NCBI GenBank assembly: GCA_947034895.1
Contig: OX344764.1
Location: forward strand, 66,817,348 to 66,881,347
Reading direction: 5' to 3'
DNA: 64,000 bases
From: Rhytidiadelphus loreus
Lineage: Eukaryota; Streptophyta; Bryopsida; Hypnales; Hylocomiaceae
The notes beneath the pieces are model-generated. The model did not search any database, was not told where the DNA came from, and saw only the letters and a list, made by a program, of their open reading frames with translations. This document shows positions 27,426-39,653 of the stretch, piece after piece. Both the position numbers and the translations under genes were made by a program. Every line of letters begins with the position of its first letter. Positions within the stretch are counted from its first letter, which is position 1.

Positions 27426-27475
27426 GACGATGCTATTTTGCGTGCGGTGAGCGTAGAGCGTACTTTTGCGAGCCT
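27426..27475 (+). repeat. Element A left terminal inverted repeat
   Basis: The segment holds GATGCTATTTTGCGTGCG, then GTGAGCGTAGAGCGT and TTTTGCGAG. The right end (about 39571-39642), reverse-complemented, holds the same words in the same order, with extra GCGTAGA copies. Confidence 0.85.
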
Positions 27476-28294
27476 AAGGCCCTCCCAAAATGTGCATATT
27501 TTATAAAAGTAAAAGTTTAAAATGAAATGTAAGCCAAAAAAATGTAAAATAGAAAACTAAAGTACAATAGTAGGGCCCTATAGCCGTGTTTTTTGTTCGA
27601 ATGTGAGAAATAATTGACCACGGTAATAGGCCACAGAAGTGGTTAAATGGTAAACTAAAGCAATTTATTGAATAAACCTATTAGTTATCCTATGGCCGTG
27701 GATACCCTATAGCTGTTGTTACTCGGAGGCCACGAGAGGAGTTCCTTAAAATAAAGTAAGGTACCCTTGGATATTATCACACTATTATTCCAAATAGAAC
27801 CATTTCATATTCTTTAAAAAAATTGCAACCATGACTCCATGAGGCAGTTTCCAACAGTTAAACAATAATTGGAAATTATTGTTGAATTATTCATGTACTG
27901 AAGAGAAAAGAAATGAACTCCGCAAATATGCATTCATAAAAATTAAATTCTGAATGCATTGTCCGATGATAGAGCAAACAGATTGCAATATAAGTTAGAG
28001 ACTAAGTGACAATTCAAATCAGGGAGACTTCACATAAAGTTCCTCAAATTTTGGAGGGTTCGAGTTTCAATGCAGTGTATGTTAAATTATTCCACAGTAT
28101 TTGAGAGCGTAGCCCAAGGCAGAAAGACTTTGAAGAATTGAGATATTTAAGGTGAACAATTCAATTCAATTGCACTTTGAATGGACACTAAGAAGAACCA
28201 TTACATTGACATATACAGATGCTGAGCATTACAAATGGAAACGTAAGATGGGGATAAAGAATTCAAACAATAAATCTGGGTGATATTTAAATTA
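27476..28294. other. Element A left subterminal region
   Basis: Noncoding DNA between the terminal repeat and the 3' end of the methyltransferase gene. It carries CCCTATAGCCGTG (27576-27588), CCACGGTAATAGG (near 27619) and CCTATGGCCGTGG (27689-27701). Related motifs lie near the other end of A and near both ends of B. These are candidate transposase-binding sites. Confidence 0.55.
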
Positions 28295-31200
28295 TCAAAA
28301 TGAAAAAGAGGAGGAACTGCCAGAAGATGCTGGTCTTGGTTCCATATCAACGTCTGCCTCGTCATCAATAAAAAGACAAAGGCGTCGAATAGAACATCGA
28401 GCACTAGTCGTGGAGGTCGAAGAAGACTCTGCCGCTTGCAAGTTGGCGACATCTGAGTCCCACGGCGCCATGAAATAGTCTTTGGGCGGAGATCGGAGTG
28501 CAGTCATCAGTCTGAACCAAAGGAGTTTGTGTTAGTGAATTGATCATGAAGTGAAGAATGAAAGATGATAGGATCAAGCAAGAGACGTACTTACTAAATC
28601 TGTTCTTCTTCGTGATATGCCGAATAGGGACGTCCAGTGCAATCTGTGATGGAGGCTCGGAAGCTTCAGGTTGCATTGGAACTGGAGCTTCGACCTGTTG
28701 GAGCTGGTGCAACTTAGCCTGGAAGATCATAATGTCGTCTTCGAGGGCCGCAATGTGTCGTCCAATAACTTTGCAAGCTTGAATAGCATTACCTGAATTG
28801 GAAAGAAGGAATTTAGTATTATACATGACCCGGAAAATGCGAAATTCATCAGAAGACAGTAGAGTACTCACCAAGAGAAGCAAATGCATCGAGGATGATA
28901 GATCCCGGCTTCGTGAATGCCTCGATCAGCATTTGAAGGAAGACTGGATCTTTCTCACGGGCGCCTCTCCACGGAACAGATCCATTCATGGATTGAGTGG
29001 CCGCAGTTGTGAAATTGAATAACACATCAGATTCAGCAACTCCCATTCCAAACTCCACAAGTGATTGGCCGGCCGCTATAGTGAATTCGCTAGCATCCAT
29101 AGCACGGTGAACAAAGAGTTGAATCCGGAATCCTCTGCTCTGGAAATGGAGATAGCGATGAAACATTATAAGAACTTGCCAAAACTGAATTACAATCCAG
29201 TGAATTCAACAATGGAACTCAAATAGTAGACAATAGTTACCTTATTTGATGCGTTGTAAAACGATGCAGAGGGAAGGTCATTAATTCCCCACCACTCTCG
29301 ATGCAGAATGAAGTTGTATCCGTTTGCATAGGAGAGCACATTAGTCCGAATCTTTGGAACATCTGGGACAAACAACAGAATGGCACCCGCACCATGAAGA
29401 AAATGTTCCGCAAACTCGAACACACTTTCAGTGTGTTGCTCTGAGTACTCATTCCAAGCAGGGACATCTCCGGGGTTCACTGAAATGGACGGAACCCAAA
29501 GGCCATCTTTAATATCGCCAAGAATCAAATCAAAGCCACTATGTGGACATGACTTATTCAAAGCCTTGGCACCGTCTTCTTTCTTAACCTGAAGATAAAG
29601 AAGATGGAAAAAATTAGTTAAGAATGATCCTAGAAAAATGAACTAAAATTGGCATTTGCCTCACGCTGCACAGAAACGGAAAGATTGTAGCACCAACACG
29701 ACGTGGACACCAAAGATGAAGAATCACTTGAAGCCAACATACGGCAGTGATTTTGAAGCGTGAAATGGCAAGGCATCAGAACAGCAACAAACCATAACTT
29801 AGCATCCTAATTTAGAGGAATACATAAGTGTAACAGGTGAATAAAAAGGCTAACCTTCAGAACGAATTTGTTAAGCATCTCGAGGCAAGAGTGCACCTCT
29901 GGAAGAGCCTCCATAATCTGATAGAGGCTAGAATTTTGAACACACACCAGCGATTTCTGGGATGATCCAGGTGACGAAGCTGCTTTCTGAGAGGCCACTG
30001 TGATTTTCAACTTTTGCGTAGTAAACGACAAGGGGCTTGATTGCCCATGAGGAGCAAGAACATCCAGATTTCGAGAATCACGAGGAGTTGGCTGCGGAGC
30101 TCTAGGCTTCACCACCTCCAACACTTCCATATCCACATCTGGCAATGGATTTGCAGACGGTCCAGAAGCCTTCTTGGCACTCTCTTGTGCGGCCACTGCC
30201 TCTGAGTCAGCCTTCTTCTTGGCACTCTCTTGTGCAGCCACAGCCTCTGAGTCAGCTTTCTTCTTCGCTTCTTCCTCGGCCTTTCTCTTTGAGCCCCTAG
30301 TCTTCTTTGCAGGTGCCTCCTTCCGGGTTGAATCATGGACCGTCTTCAACCCAACCAGATCCGGTTGCACCTGGTTCCTGAAGTCAATCTCAAAAGGAGG
30401 AGGATTGTTTAGAGGGCAGTCAATGTACCACCCACAAACTTCCCAATGTTCCTTCTTCCACTTCTTGGCGATCTCCTCCAATATCATGCAATTCTCCGCT
30501 CGAGTGTCCAAGTAGCTTGGGAAGAACGATGGCGTCTTTGATGTGGCGTTCCGTGCATACAACACGAACTTGAAATATCGATAGAGGACCCTGGCCACAG
30601 CCTTATCCAAACTGACCTGATACTCAGGAGGATGATTCTTGTGAACTCCCTTGCCATCAAACTCATGGGCAAATGCGGTGTCCCAAAGCTGGATCCGATT
30701 CTGCTCCACATAATCAGCGATGCTAGGAATAGGACTTTCACCAAATGGTTGGTAATTGATTGTGACGTCCAGCTCAGAGAGCGCCGCATCGAATAGTTCC
30801 TGCACAGCACTTGCCAACTATAACAAGGAATTAATGACAACTCTATCGAGTGCAGTATCAAATCCAAAAAGATGAAGTGAAGGTAGGATGAAGTACCTGA
30901 GCCCACCAGGTGGCTTTGTGAAGCCACTCCGGAAAAGCATGATCAGGAAACTTGGTTTTGGGGAACCTCATTGCTTCCCTAAGCAAGGCAGGCTTGTTCC
31001 ATCGCTCCAGCCATTTCACTTTCATCGCCGCGTCCATGACCGAGGTTGACAGATACCACAACTTTTCTTGCGACATCTCTGGATCGTCTTCCCGGTTCTT
31101 ATAGTGAATCCGAACTTGCTCCAGGAATTGCGGTGTTTGCCTTGGATCAGCAATTGGTAGTTGTTTCTTCACATCAGATGACATGTCCTTCTTTACTTTA

Positions 31201-33584
31201 TCCACAGCCTTCCCAATGACGTCGTACAACTTCCCAGTAGTCCATTCACTTGACTTCTCCGGATATTTCTCCTTGAATTTCCTGGTCGCATGAGCTACTG
31301 CCTCACCCAGCTCTTGCTGCAAGACCAAAAAGAAGCCCAAATACGAAGTTAGCGGTGGAGAAATCATGGTCAAATGCCCGAGGACAACCACGAAAAAAAG
31401 AATGCAAAATATGGCGGTTGATAAAACTAGAGTGCCGACATCGGCAGCCAGTTCCACAGCAAGCATCGTCCTCCACTAACTCGTTTGGCTTGTCCACAAC
31501 CAACGGAGGTTCCGATATCGGCACTCCATATTAAGACCCCGAAAGGAAACTACTGTCGCCACTAAGGAGCAACTAAGTACCGACTAAGGAGCGACTCAAG
31601 CAGCAACTAAGTAGCGACTAAGCAATGACTAAGCAACGTCTAAGCAGCAACTAAGCAACGACTAGGCAGCAACTAAGAAATGACTAAGCAACGTCTAGGC
31701 AACGAATAAGCAGTAACTAAGTAGCGACTAAGCAACAACTAAGTAGCGACTAAGTAGCGACTAAGCAGCGACTAAGCAACAACTGAGCAACAACTAAACA
31801 GCGACTAAGCAGAGACTGAGCAACGTCTAAGCAACAACTAAGCAACGACTAAGCAGCAGCATCTTGCAAATCACTGAAGCATACAACATGAAAATACCTG
31901 ATAAAGAACCCCAATTAAGCCGTCTAACGTCAAGGTGTACCAAGTTCGAGTCTTTGATTTCTGCTTCTTCTCGGCGTCAGCTAGCTCTTCCTTGGAAACT
32001 AGATTCTCGTAATACGACAGGGGTTGGCCAGCAATACTTTGAAGTCGGTAGAGTTTATGGACAAGATTCAACTTCACATGGCACGTCTGGTTTCTCCTGT
32101 TTCAACACACTGATGTTAGAACAGAATAACAATCACACTTCCCACATAAGCATTATCAAAACAGATCTATGACTTGTGGATTACCAGTTTACTTGGTGCA
32201 ATGCGGTGAGAAGTGGCCCGGTCTGGCTGTTGACCTCCAAAACTATTGATTCAACCGCATAATGCCATGCTGGATCGTCTCCATGGTCTCTGTTAATGAT
32301 AGGCAGCCAGGCCGCGAGCCGATGGTTACCATCCCAAACGAAGAACATTTTACCCGAGAATTGCTTCCACGCGTCTTCCTTCTGGAGCTCCCTCTCAAAG
32401 TTCTCGTTTGCAGCAACCCATAACGGACTCCAGTTGGCTACCTCGGCGTCGGTCACATCCTGTGTTTTTCCCTCGTTGTCCTGCAAGGCGACATAGAAGA
32501 CCCCATGGCCATCCATGTATCCGGTACTAACGAAATGTGCGCCAAGTGCCATCACATCGTTTTTCAAGTATGGGCGCACAGCAGCTAGAACTTTCATTCG
32601 GCAGAGCGGGATGTTGAGTTTGGACTTCTCCCTTGGCTTGAAACGAAGCTTGTCCAACACCACGTTCGTATTCACCGACTCCTACACGACCATCTTGTCC
32701 ATTTCCTTGCCAAGCTCCTCGGCTGTCATCTTCGTCGTTGCCTTATCAGCCTCATGAGCGTCTTGGGAGGTCTGCACATCCTCGTTGTCTACTTCCTCTG
32801 TAAATACAAACTTCGTTAGCAACGGGGCCGCAAAAAAAAATATCTTAATAAAACGTGTTTAAAGATACTCACCCGACTCGAGAATGTCAGGCTGTGATGA
32901 TGATTCCAGGCCAGACCTTAAAGGATTCCTTCCAGCATCTGTCATATCCTCCGATTGACCTACACAACGACAAAATCTCAGTACAAATGACAAGTGTAAC
33001 CAGTTGTCAGTGGTTCCAGAATGAGGTAGGACGCAAACAGAATCCCTTTGGAGGGAGTGACTCGAGGCAACGGGGTGCTATTGAATCAAGTAGCACCCCG
33101 TTGGAGGGAGTGCCGCCATCGGCACCCCTTCCAAAGGGGTGCTGCTTGCGTCAACAGCACCCCGTTGGAGGGAGTGCCGCCATCGGCACCCCTTCCAACG
33201 GGGTGCTGCTTGATTCAATAGCACCCCGTTGGAGGGAGTGCCGCCATCGGCACCCCTTCCAAAGGGGTGCTGCTTGCGTCGACAGCACCCCCTTGGGAGG
33301 GCTGCCGATGGCGGCACTCCCTGCAACGGGGTGCTGCTCGCGCAATTGGCACCCCCTTGGAGGGAGTGCCGATGGTGGCACTCCCTCCAACGGGGTGCCA
33401 ATTGCGAGATGATAAGTAATCCATTGCAGGGATTTACCTCCTGTGGTCGTCGTCGTCTCCTCTTGATTCTTCTCGTTCCCTTGCCCCGTTTGCGCCTCCG
33501 TTGTAGTCATTGGGGTAAGATTCGGCACTTCCTCATCCGCTTTTACGGCGCTTTCCGTGGTTTGTTTCCGCCTTGTAGCACCTT
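28295..33584 (-). CDS. ParB/sulfiredoxin-like domain - DNA methyltransferase fusion (element A)
   Basis: Exons in transcription order: 33584-33438, 32959-32873, 32797-32185, 32096-31898, 31316-30897, 30817-29855, 29588-29241, 29139-28872, 28792-28591 and 28511-28295. All have GT-AG borders and keep phase, giving about 1,155 residues; the first exon and start codon are not certain. A ParB/Srx-like domain comes first (IPLCRM, then VWDGNHRLAAW). Helical parts and a Lys/Ala/Glu coiled coil with a 16-residue tandem repeat follow, then a methyltransferase in beta order: FDLILGDIKDG in place of motif IV, GAILLFVPD, then motif I PGSIILDAFASLG and ACKVIGRHIAALEDD. ParB-type domains bind DNA and CTP, and such methyltransferases use AdoMet to modify A or C; here both roles are inferred. 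Motif IV lacks the (D/N/S)PP(Y/F/W) signature. One in-frame TAG (32682-32684) may be a mutation. The gene is divergent from the transposase gene. Confidence 0.72.
31550..31860. repeat. 11-bp minisatellite in an intron of the element A methyltransferase gene
   Basis: The short unit AAGCAACGACT and variants (AAGCAGCAACT, AAGTAGCGACT) repeat nearly thirty times. The array lies wholly within the intron 31317-31897. Element B has no such array in the matching intron, so it arose after the two copies split. Confidence 0.9.
33050..33410. repeat. GC-rich palindromic minisatellite in element A
   Basis: Units of about 55-65 bp alternate GCACCCCGTTGGAGGGAGTG with its partner CACCCCTTCCAACGGGGTGC, joined by GCCGCCATCGG and TGCTGCTTG. 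Neighbouring segments are inverted copies, so strong hairpins can form. It lies in the intron 32960-33437. Apparent ORFs on both strands (repeated Gly/Pro/Ala/Ser peptides) are repeat artefacts. Confidence 0.9.
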
Positions 33585-35212
33585 CTGGAATCCATAATGC
33601 AAATGTCAGTGCGATCTTGGACGTCAGTGGTCAAGTGGACTAGATGCGCATACATTAACTTCTGTGCTTCACGTATCAAAGGCGATTCAAGTTGACAGGA
33701 GAGATTGAGAAAACTAAATTGTCGCGCCTCCGAAGCCCTCAAGCAACCCCGTAACTGATCATTGAGTCCTTAACCCCGAACGCCATTATAGACGCTACCT
33801 TAGAGCTCAGACACTGTCGGAACCCCTAAACCCTAAATTAATAAATCCCGTGACCCTTCTGTGAATCCTAATGCCAGTCCGTAAATACAAACCCAATCTT
33901 GGAGGTCAAACTCTGTTGCGACTGTGAAGCCATGGCGGAAAAAGAAATGCCTGCCTTGTATTCTGTACCTCCCAAAATAATGCAAATCCCGTCGCGGTTG
34001 CAATGCTCTCACCGGAACCCAGAACCCTGCCGCGTAATATAATTCCCGTTGTGACTGCAATGCACCCGCAGAAAACCAAAATCCAGCCGTGTAATAAAAC
34101 TCCCGTCGCGGTAGCAATACACTCGGGGGAATCCAAAACCCTCCCACTCCACTTTAAACTCAATTTTGGGTTCTTCGGAGAACACTGAAAACAGACTTCC
34201 TCTCGCAGGTCACGGTTTTGGGTTCTTTAATGAAACAGATGTCTTTGTCTCTAGACAGTTGCTTACAGGGCAATCGGACCGCGGAATTCGAGATAAAAAA
34301 TACGGTGTCCCTCGGTGGACAAAAAAAAAGTCCGAGACTTCTTCAAGCGCTTCGGGTTTGTAAAATACAGAGCTTGTCGTTTTCTTCTCTTTGGCATTCT
34401 AAAGGATGTAGGAATTGATTACCATTTCCACTCCTCGCAATACTAATTACCCTACTCCATTTTATGTATGATAACTACTAGTCACGTTTTATTTCAAGTG
34501 CGGGCGGCAGAAAGACCTAGTAACTTAGTCCGACGGGGTGTTAAACCCGTCGGACATGCCAATAAACACGAATGATTGCAAGTTTAAAATTCAAGTTACA
34601 ATTACTCATGGCATCATTCCATTCTTGCGGGCCTCCTTTGAATAATGGATGGACGGTCTCTGGAATTCGTAGGGCTGCCAAGGCTCATTTAAAATGAAGC
34701 TGAAAATCATTGAATATTCTGACACATCTATTGACGGTCGACCGCCGGCAATACAATAAATAGGATGAAATGTAGTTATGGGCCTACAGGCTCCAAATTA
34801 CATTTGGAATACTTCAATCTGTTCAAAGAGTGTTTCTCTATTCCATAATAAACATAGGGACTGCGCATACAACCACGCCTACACATCTAGTCTAATTAAA
34901 TGATTGTAAGTTGTGCATTTAAATATCATCCTAGTTGCAACTACCTACGGATCGTATTGTGTTCACTATAACTGGGAACAGATACTAATTGAATTGAACG
35001 TGTACCATCAGGCTTGGTTCAGTTCTACATTGCCTTCATGAACGACTACATGGCGGCTTGTCTGGAGTTATGACATGGGCAGATTGTATTGACGTAGTCC
35101 TAGAACCCTACATTATTTATGCAAGGAATTCAGTACCTACATTTAACTTGTTCCGCATTTTGCACCTCGGTTACAGGTTTGTTGTATTGCGTCCTCTTGA
35201 GATTAGGTTGCC
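33585..35212. promoter_or_regulatory. Divergent spacer between the two genes of element A
   Basis: The 1.6 kb between the head-to-head genes should hold both promoters. A candidate first exon for the minus-strand gene starts with an ATG near 33932 in a fair context (GCCATGGCT); it cannot be joined with certainty to the exon at 33584. Between 33,900 and 34,150 a segment of about 60 bp with CCCGTCGCGG/CCCGTTGTGA words repeats about four times. No TATA box stands out. Confidence 0.45.
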
Positions 35213-38200
35213 ATGGCTACCTCGGTCGTTGCCGTCCCTAATGCGGTTCTAATTCGAGGAGATGGAGCAACAGTGCCTATTTCGTTCGTAGTGGGGGAGG
35301 ATGGCTTTGCTAGAGTTACTGGGTCTCGCTTGGCTTCTAGGTTTCAGATTATGGAAGGTACTTTGCATTTGGATCTGGATGTTATGAACCCAGTCTTGAG
35401 GCAGGTCTCTCACACTGTAGCGCAGTTGTCATGTGACTCTCTTGGCGGTGAGGTGTGGTCTTTGTCACCCGGAAACTATCGCGTGTATGGAATGAAGGAC
35501 AATGTAGTTGATTCTACAGCTAGACGTGGGATGACATTGGATGTCACCCCAATGCTTCGGAACGTCAAATTAGAACATGTCGACAGTCTTGTCCTTGTTC
35601 TTAGTGATGATTCTGATAGTGATTGCATCCTTCCCACGCCTGATTTCACTGCTCCCGACCTTGTAGGCCCCCCGGTTGACCGTGCAGCTTCCGTTCCTGA
35701 GTCATGTCCTGCCCATCGTTCAACTCCATCCATTTGTAAACCTCCCTTGCCAGCTGCTGAGAGTATCATCCACTGCCTACGCCAATTGAATACCAACAAG
35801 GGCGCTAGGTCAATTCTTAGCAAGTTAGATTACAATTCAATTACGATAGAGAAGGTAGAATGTCTACCCCCAGATTTTAATGGCAATATCATTTTTGAGC
35901 TCCCTCCAATGGATAAGTATCCGCTATCCACCAAGGCCGGTCAGCTGCATGGCATGGATAAAAAGGATGACGGACACGCTTGGACTCGAACGGCTACTAC
36001 GCATATCCAATCCTTATCACAACTTTCGTTCCGATTGTCTAATTGCTTGGGACATCTACGATGCACAAATAGTGCTTGCGAATATGTAAGTCGGCCCAAT
36101 CGTTTGTCTTCGTCAAATGAAACTGAGTGGGATGGTCTTGCCTCCTCTGTCTTCGTTCCCGGATCGGATCCCCCCTCTAATTCTACTATCGTGTGTGCCC
36201 TTTGCCTTGTGAAGCCTACTTGCCTAGATAGCTGCCCTGCAAAGATATATTATGTTTACGGCCCAAGTCACATGACCCGTGCATGCATTCATCTGGGATT
36301 CCATTCACATCCTGTGAGACAAGGAAATTATCGAGAGTCAGATTCCAAACTCCGTAGTCTGATTGGCGAACATGTAGAAAGGACTCCCTCGGCGACAAAC
36401 TCTGCCATTGTCCTGGAGGCGACTAAGGAGTACCTAGGCGAAATTCTTTTGTGTCCGGATGGTGTGCCTCAAAAGACTCTAGCAATTGAGGAACTAATCC
36501 CTGTCCTAGACAAATTTAAGCAAATGTCATCTCCGAGTATTCGAAACCAAGTCACCACTTTCCGATACCTCCGTCGTTTTGGAGTCCTCGATAGCATTAC
36601 TAAACTGAGAGGGTCTAGCAATTGGGCCTTCATCCAGGAGAATAGGTTTCCGGGACAAGAAGCGGACTCTAACAAGGTCTTCATTTTCAAAATGGCAGAA
36701 GTGGGCGCCGGAAGTGGGGTCAACTTGATTAGGCGTATGCAACCTGGAGGTGACTTGGAAAATGCATGGATGATGTTCGACCATGTCAAACGGGTGAAGT
36801 TATGGACCACAATGGCTTGTCACGTGTATGACTCTATATACTGCCGAGTCATGACTATTGTTGTTTGCGATATGCAATCTGAAGATGTGGAAGCTCAGCA
36901 AGTGTTCTGGAAGAATCTGAATGCTGTGTCTTCTAAACATGATATTACTAATCCAAATTTTAAAGGGTTCATGGCGGAGAGTGCACAAGCAAACTGGAAT
37001 GTTGTTCGTATTGTGTACAGCTCTGGTGACTCAACAATCCCCATGGTCAACCGCGAGAGGACTTGCCTTTTTCACTGGACCCAATCACTGGAGAAACACA
37101 CTAAGGCAGATATCAGAGCAGACCTACAGGATCAACATCGATGCCTCTATAAACAGTATAAGAACTCTGCATCATTAGAAGAGGCTCAGAGTAGGTATTT
37201 GGCAGTCCGTGCATGGTGGTTATCATCTGGAGCTTCAACTGATGAAGGACTTCCAAGACTCGACTTATGACTAGCATTCTGGCATTTTAGATACTGGCAA
37301 TGGGGAGGGTTCATGGAATTGGTAAGTGCAAGCTTAAGTTGGTTCTTCTCTTTGTTTTGCCCACCCTGCAATCGTCATGCCGATATCGGCACTACTCCAT
37401 ACATATCGGCACTACTACCAAAGACAAAGTTCCTGCATCTCTTCCTCTCAATTCACCTAATGTTTCATATTCTTGTTCTTTGTTTCAACACTCATCATGT
37501 AGGATTGCGTGCAGGACCTTTCACCAACCGAATTGGCCGAAATGCCATCATGTAATTTGGCGGAGTCGGTCCACAACAAGTGGTTGCAACAGTCAGGCAA
37601 AAGAGGGAATGATCTGTACGTTGCTTCCGTCGATGACATGGTCAGAGCATTCATGCAAGTTGTTGCTTACTACCAATTCCTCAAGGGTGGGAAGCCAAGT
37701 ACTGGGCCATCGAAAGAAGAACTCCGTCTTCGTACAGCCCAACGCACTACTCAACGCTCCGGAAATTCAAAGGTTCTTCATGCCGCCCTTGCCAATATGC
37801 CTAATGCTGAGGTCTTCTGCACACGTGATCCGCATCTGGAGGGGGAGGAAGTTTTTGTTTCTTTGAAGCGAAAGGCAGATCTCCCTATGGGATCAGAATT
37901 CGACTCGCACCGCCCTGACAAGATCAGTGTTTCCCGCCCAAGGCGCAAGGCCCAACGACTTGATCCGGACATTGTTGATGTCACTGCTGAGGATCCACCA
38001 TCAGAATTCGAACTTGGCCTAGGAGAAGGCACTGCTCCCTTACTGAAATCACCATTGACTCACTCTCTGGCAATGCATGTCAAATCAGTTCAGGAGACTA
38101 TTTGCGATGAGCAGCAATGGCATATTGCGAGACTCCCGAGGACGTCTGCAAAGGCTTGCTTTGCTATGCAGGTGAAGACCAAAAAGAAATGCGTGGCCAG

Positions 38201-38963
38201 GATTGTGCAGGACAATCGAAGTACAGCTGCCCCTACTTACACCGGATTGATGGACAATTACAAGAAAGTTAGATTGGAGAAAATGCAGTTCTTCTTCTGC
38301 AATGATGACATCAATCGCTGTGTCAATGGAACACGCCGGAAATGGGTAGTTTCTAAACCTATCGTCCCTGATGTTTGACCTATTAAAATGGGCACAAACT
38401 TGACAAGGAAAGAGATTCTAAGTCTCGAAAATGCCGGATTCCACCTTATGGAGTGTGTCGAGCTATCCCCTCGAAAGCTGTTTGGAGAAGCCATTTCTGT
38501 AAACTTGGGCGACTATCCTCCTCCTCCAAATCCTTCAGATCACCCCACCAAGCGGTACGGGAAGAACATTCGGAGGAACCCTGCCGCTCCAACAACGAAG
38601 CACCACAACAACTGCGCTTCTGCTTTGTCCATTGTCGGGGAGATTTGCAGTATTCTAATGGTTCCTCCTCCAGCTCTCGGCTACATTGTTACATTGGAGT
38701 CTAGAAATATTTCTAAGGTATCTAAGTATTTGCTAACGATTGGTCAATTCCCAAGCTGCGACTGCCCAGTGTTCAAAGACATGTCACAAAAGTCACTGGG
38801 CAAGCGAGGAGCATGGACGTATTGTAAGCACCTGTACTACATATTTGTCATTGTTTGTGGGTTAGATCCCGAGGTCAATATCTTTACGCACGCTCCAAGT
38901 TTTAGCTGGATTGAGATAAAACAGGTTCTACAAATTCTGCTATTGAAACACTACGGTGCATAG
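35213..38963 (+). CDS. MULE-like transposase with C-terminal SWIM finger (element A)
   Basis: Two exons, 35213-37321 and 37515-38963, join through a GT-AG intron into about 1,185 codons. The N-terminal third is unassigned. Residues ~275-375 carry a Cys/His zinc-binding region (CLGHLRC, CALC, CLDSC, HLGFHSHPV), as in the WRKY-GCM1-like fingers of Mutator transposases. The core at ~530-640 has HVYDSIY, VCDMQSED, GFMAESAQANW and CLFHWTQS, in the arrangement of a MULE RNase-H-like domain. Near the C-terminus a SWIM finger is clear (CDCPVF ... YCKH). The protein is expected to cut and paste the element using its ends. TGA codons at 37268-37270 and 38376-38378 stand where element B has TGG, so this copy is broken. 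The second core Asp of B (GFMADS) is Glu here. It is divergent from the methyltransferase gene. Confidence 0.8.
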
Positions 38964-39642
38964 CGAGCATGAATAGTTCTATTACTGCAATGTGATCCTC
39001 TCCACTATTTTAAAGAGAAGGCGGTGAGACTTGAAGGGCCACCGCCAGAGTTTGTGCACGCAGCTTTTGTTGTTTGACTCTCTAAACCCATTTCTGCTGT
39101 CGGGACAGACTTCTTTTGCATTCCAAGTGTTTTGGAATCACCCTAAACCCTTGAACCACCAAAAATTTGTTCCTCTACCACCATAGTAGATGCTCTCTCT
39201 CACTCCTCCGCGTTCGTTACCCATCACAAACTCTCCTTAACTTTTGCAATCCCCTAAACAAGACGTCGTCACTCTCACTCGGCTTTCCTTCCACTCTTCT
39301 TCTCTCTTCAATTCTGAACCACAGATATTATATCTTCTCCCCTCTTCTAACCCCTATCACCACGGTTATAGGACCCTGTGACCGATACTTGCGACTTCCG
39401 TCTTCTTGATGGTACGTGTACTGACCAAAAAAACTCCTCTACACCATATTCCTACAACCTACTCCACGGTCATAGGTCCATCATTATTATAAATTTCAGG
39501 TGTATCCACCCTTAAAATGTTCTATAACTTTTACTTTATCGCACACATTCCAAAAATTATCTAACTTCTAGCGCTCTACGCTCGCAAATCTACGCTCTAC
39601 GCTCTACGCTCGCATCTCTACGCACGCAAAATAGCAATCCCC
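38964..39642. other. Element A right subterminal region and terminal repeat
   Basis: Noncoding. It carries CCACGGTTATAGG (39360-39372) and CCACGGTCATAGG (39464-39476), inverted relative to the motifs in the left end. From about 39571 it becomes the terminal repeat with several CTCTACGCTCGCA words, ending CGCACGCAAAATAGCAATCC before the duplication. Confidence 0.75.
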
Positions 39643-39653
39643 TTAGCAGCTAG
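39643..39653. repeat. Target site duplication of element A, right copy
   Basis: TTAGCAGCTAG, identical to 27415-27425. Confidence 0.88.

Larger units (their letters stand above)
27426..39642. mobile_element. Element A: MULE-like transposon with ParB-methyltransferase gene
   Basis: A 12.2-kb unit lies between 11-bp duplications (TTAGCAGCTAG). Left and right ends share an inverted repeat around TGCTATTTTGCGTGCG and GAGCGTAGAGCG; the right end, read inward, begins GGGGATTGCTATTTTGCGTG. Inside are two head-to-head genes: a minus-strand ParB/methyltransferase gene (28295-33584) and a plus-strand MULE-like transposase gene (35213-38963). The same plan is found in element B. Copies of a CCTATGGCCGTGG-like motif lie inside both ends in opposite orientation. 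It is inserted in the 3' part of a piggyBac element. Confidence 0.9.

Noticed and set aside
33078..33597. ORFs of 107-185 codons on both strands in element A
   Set aside because: Most of their length is the palindromic minisatellite in an intron; only the short exon 33438-33584 is accepted.
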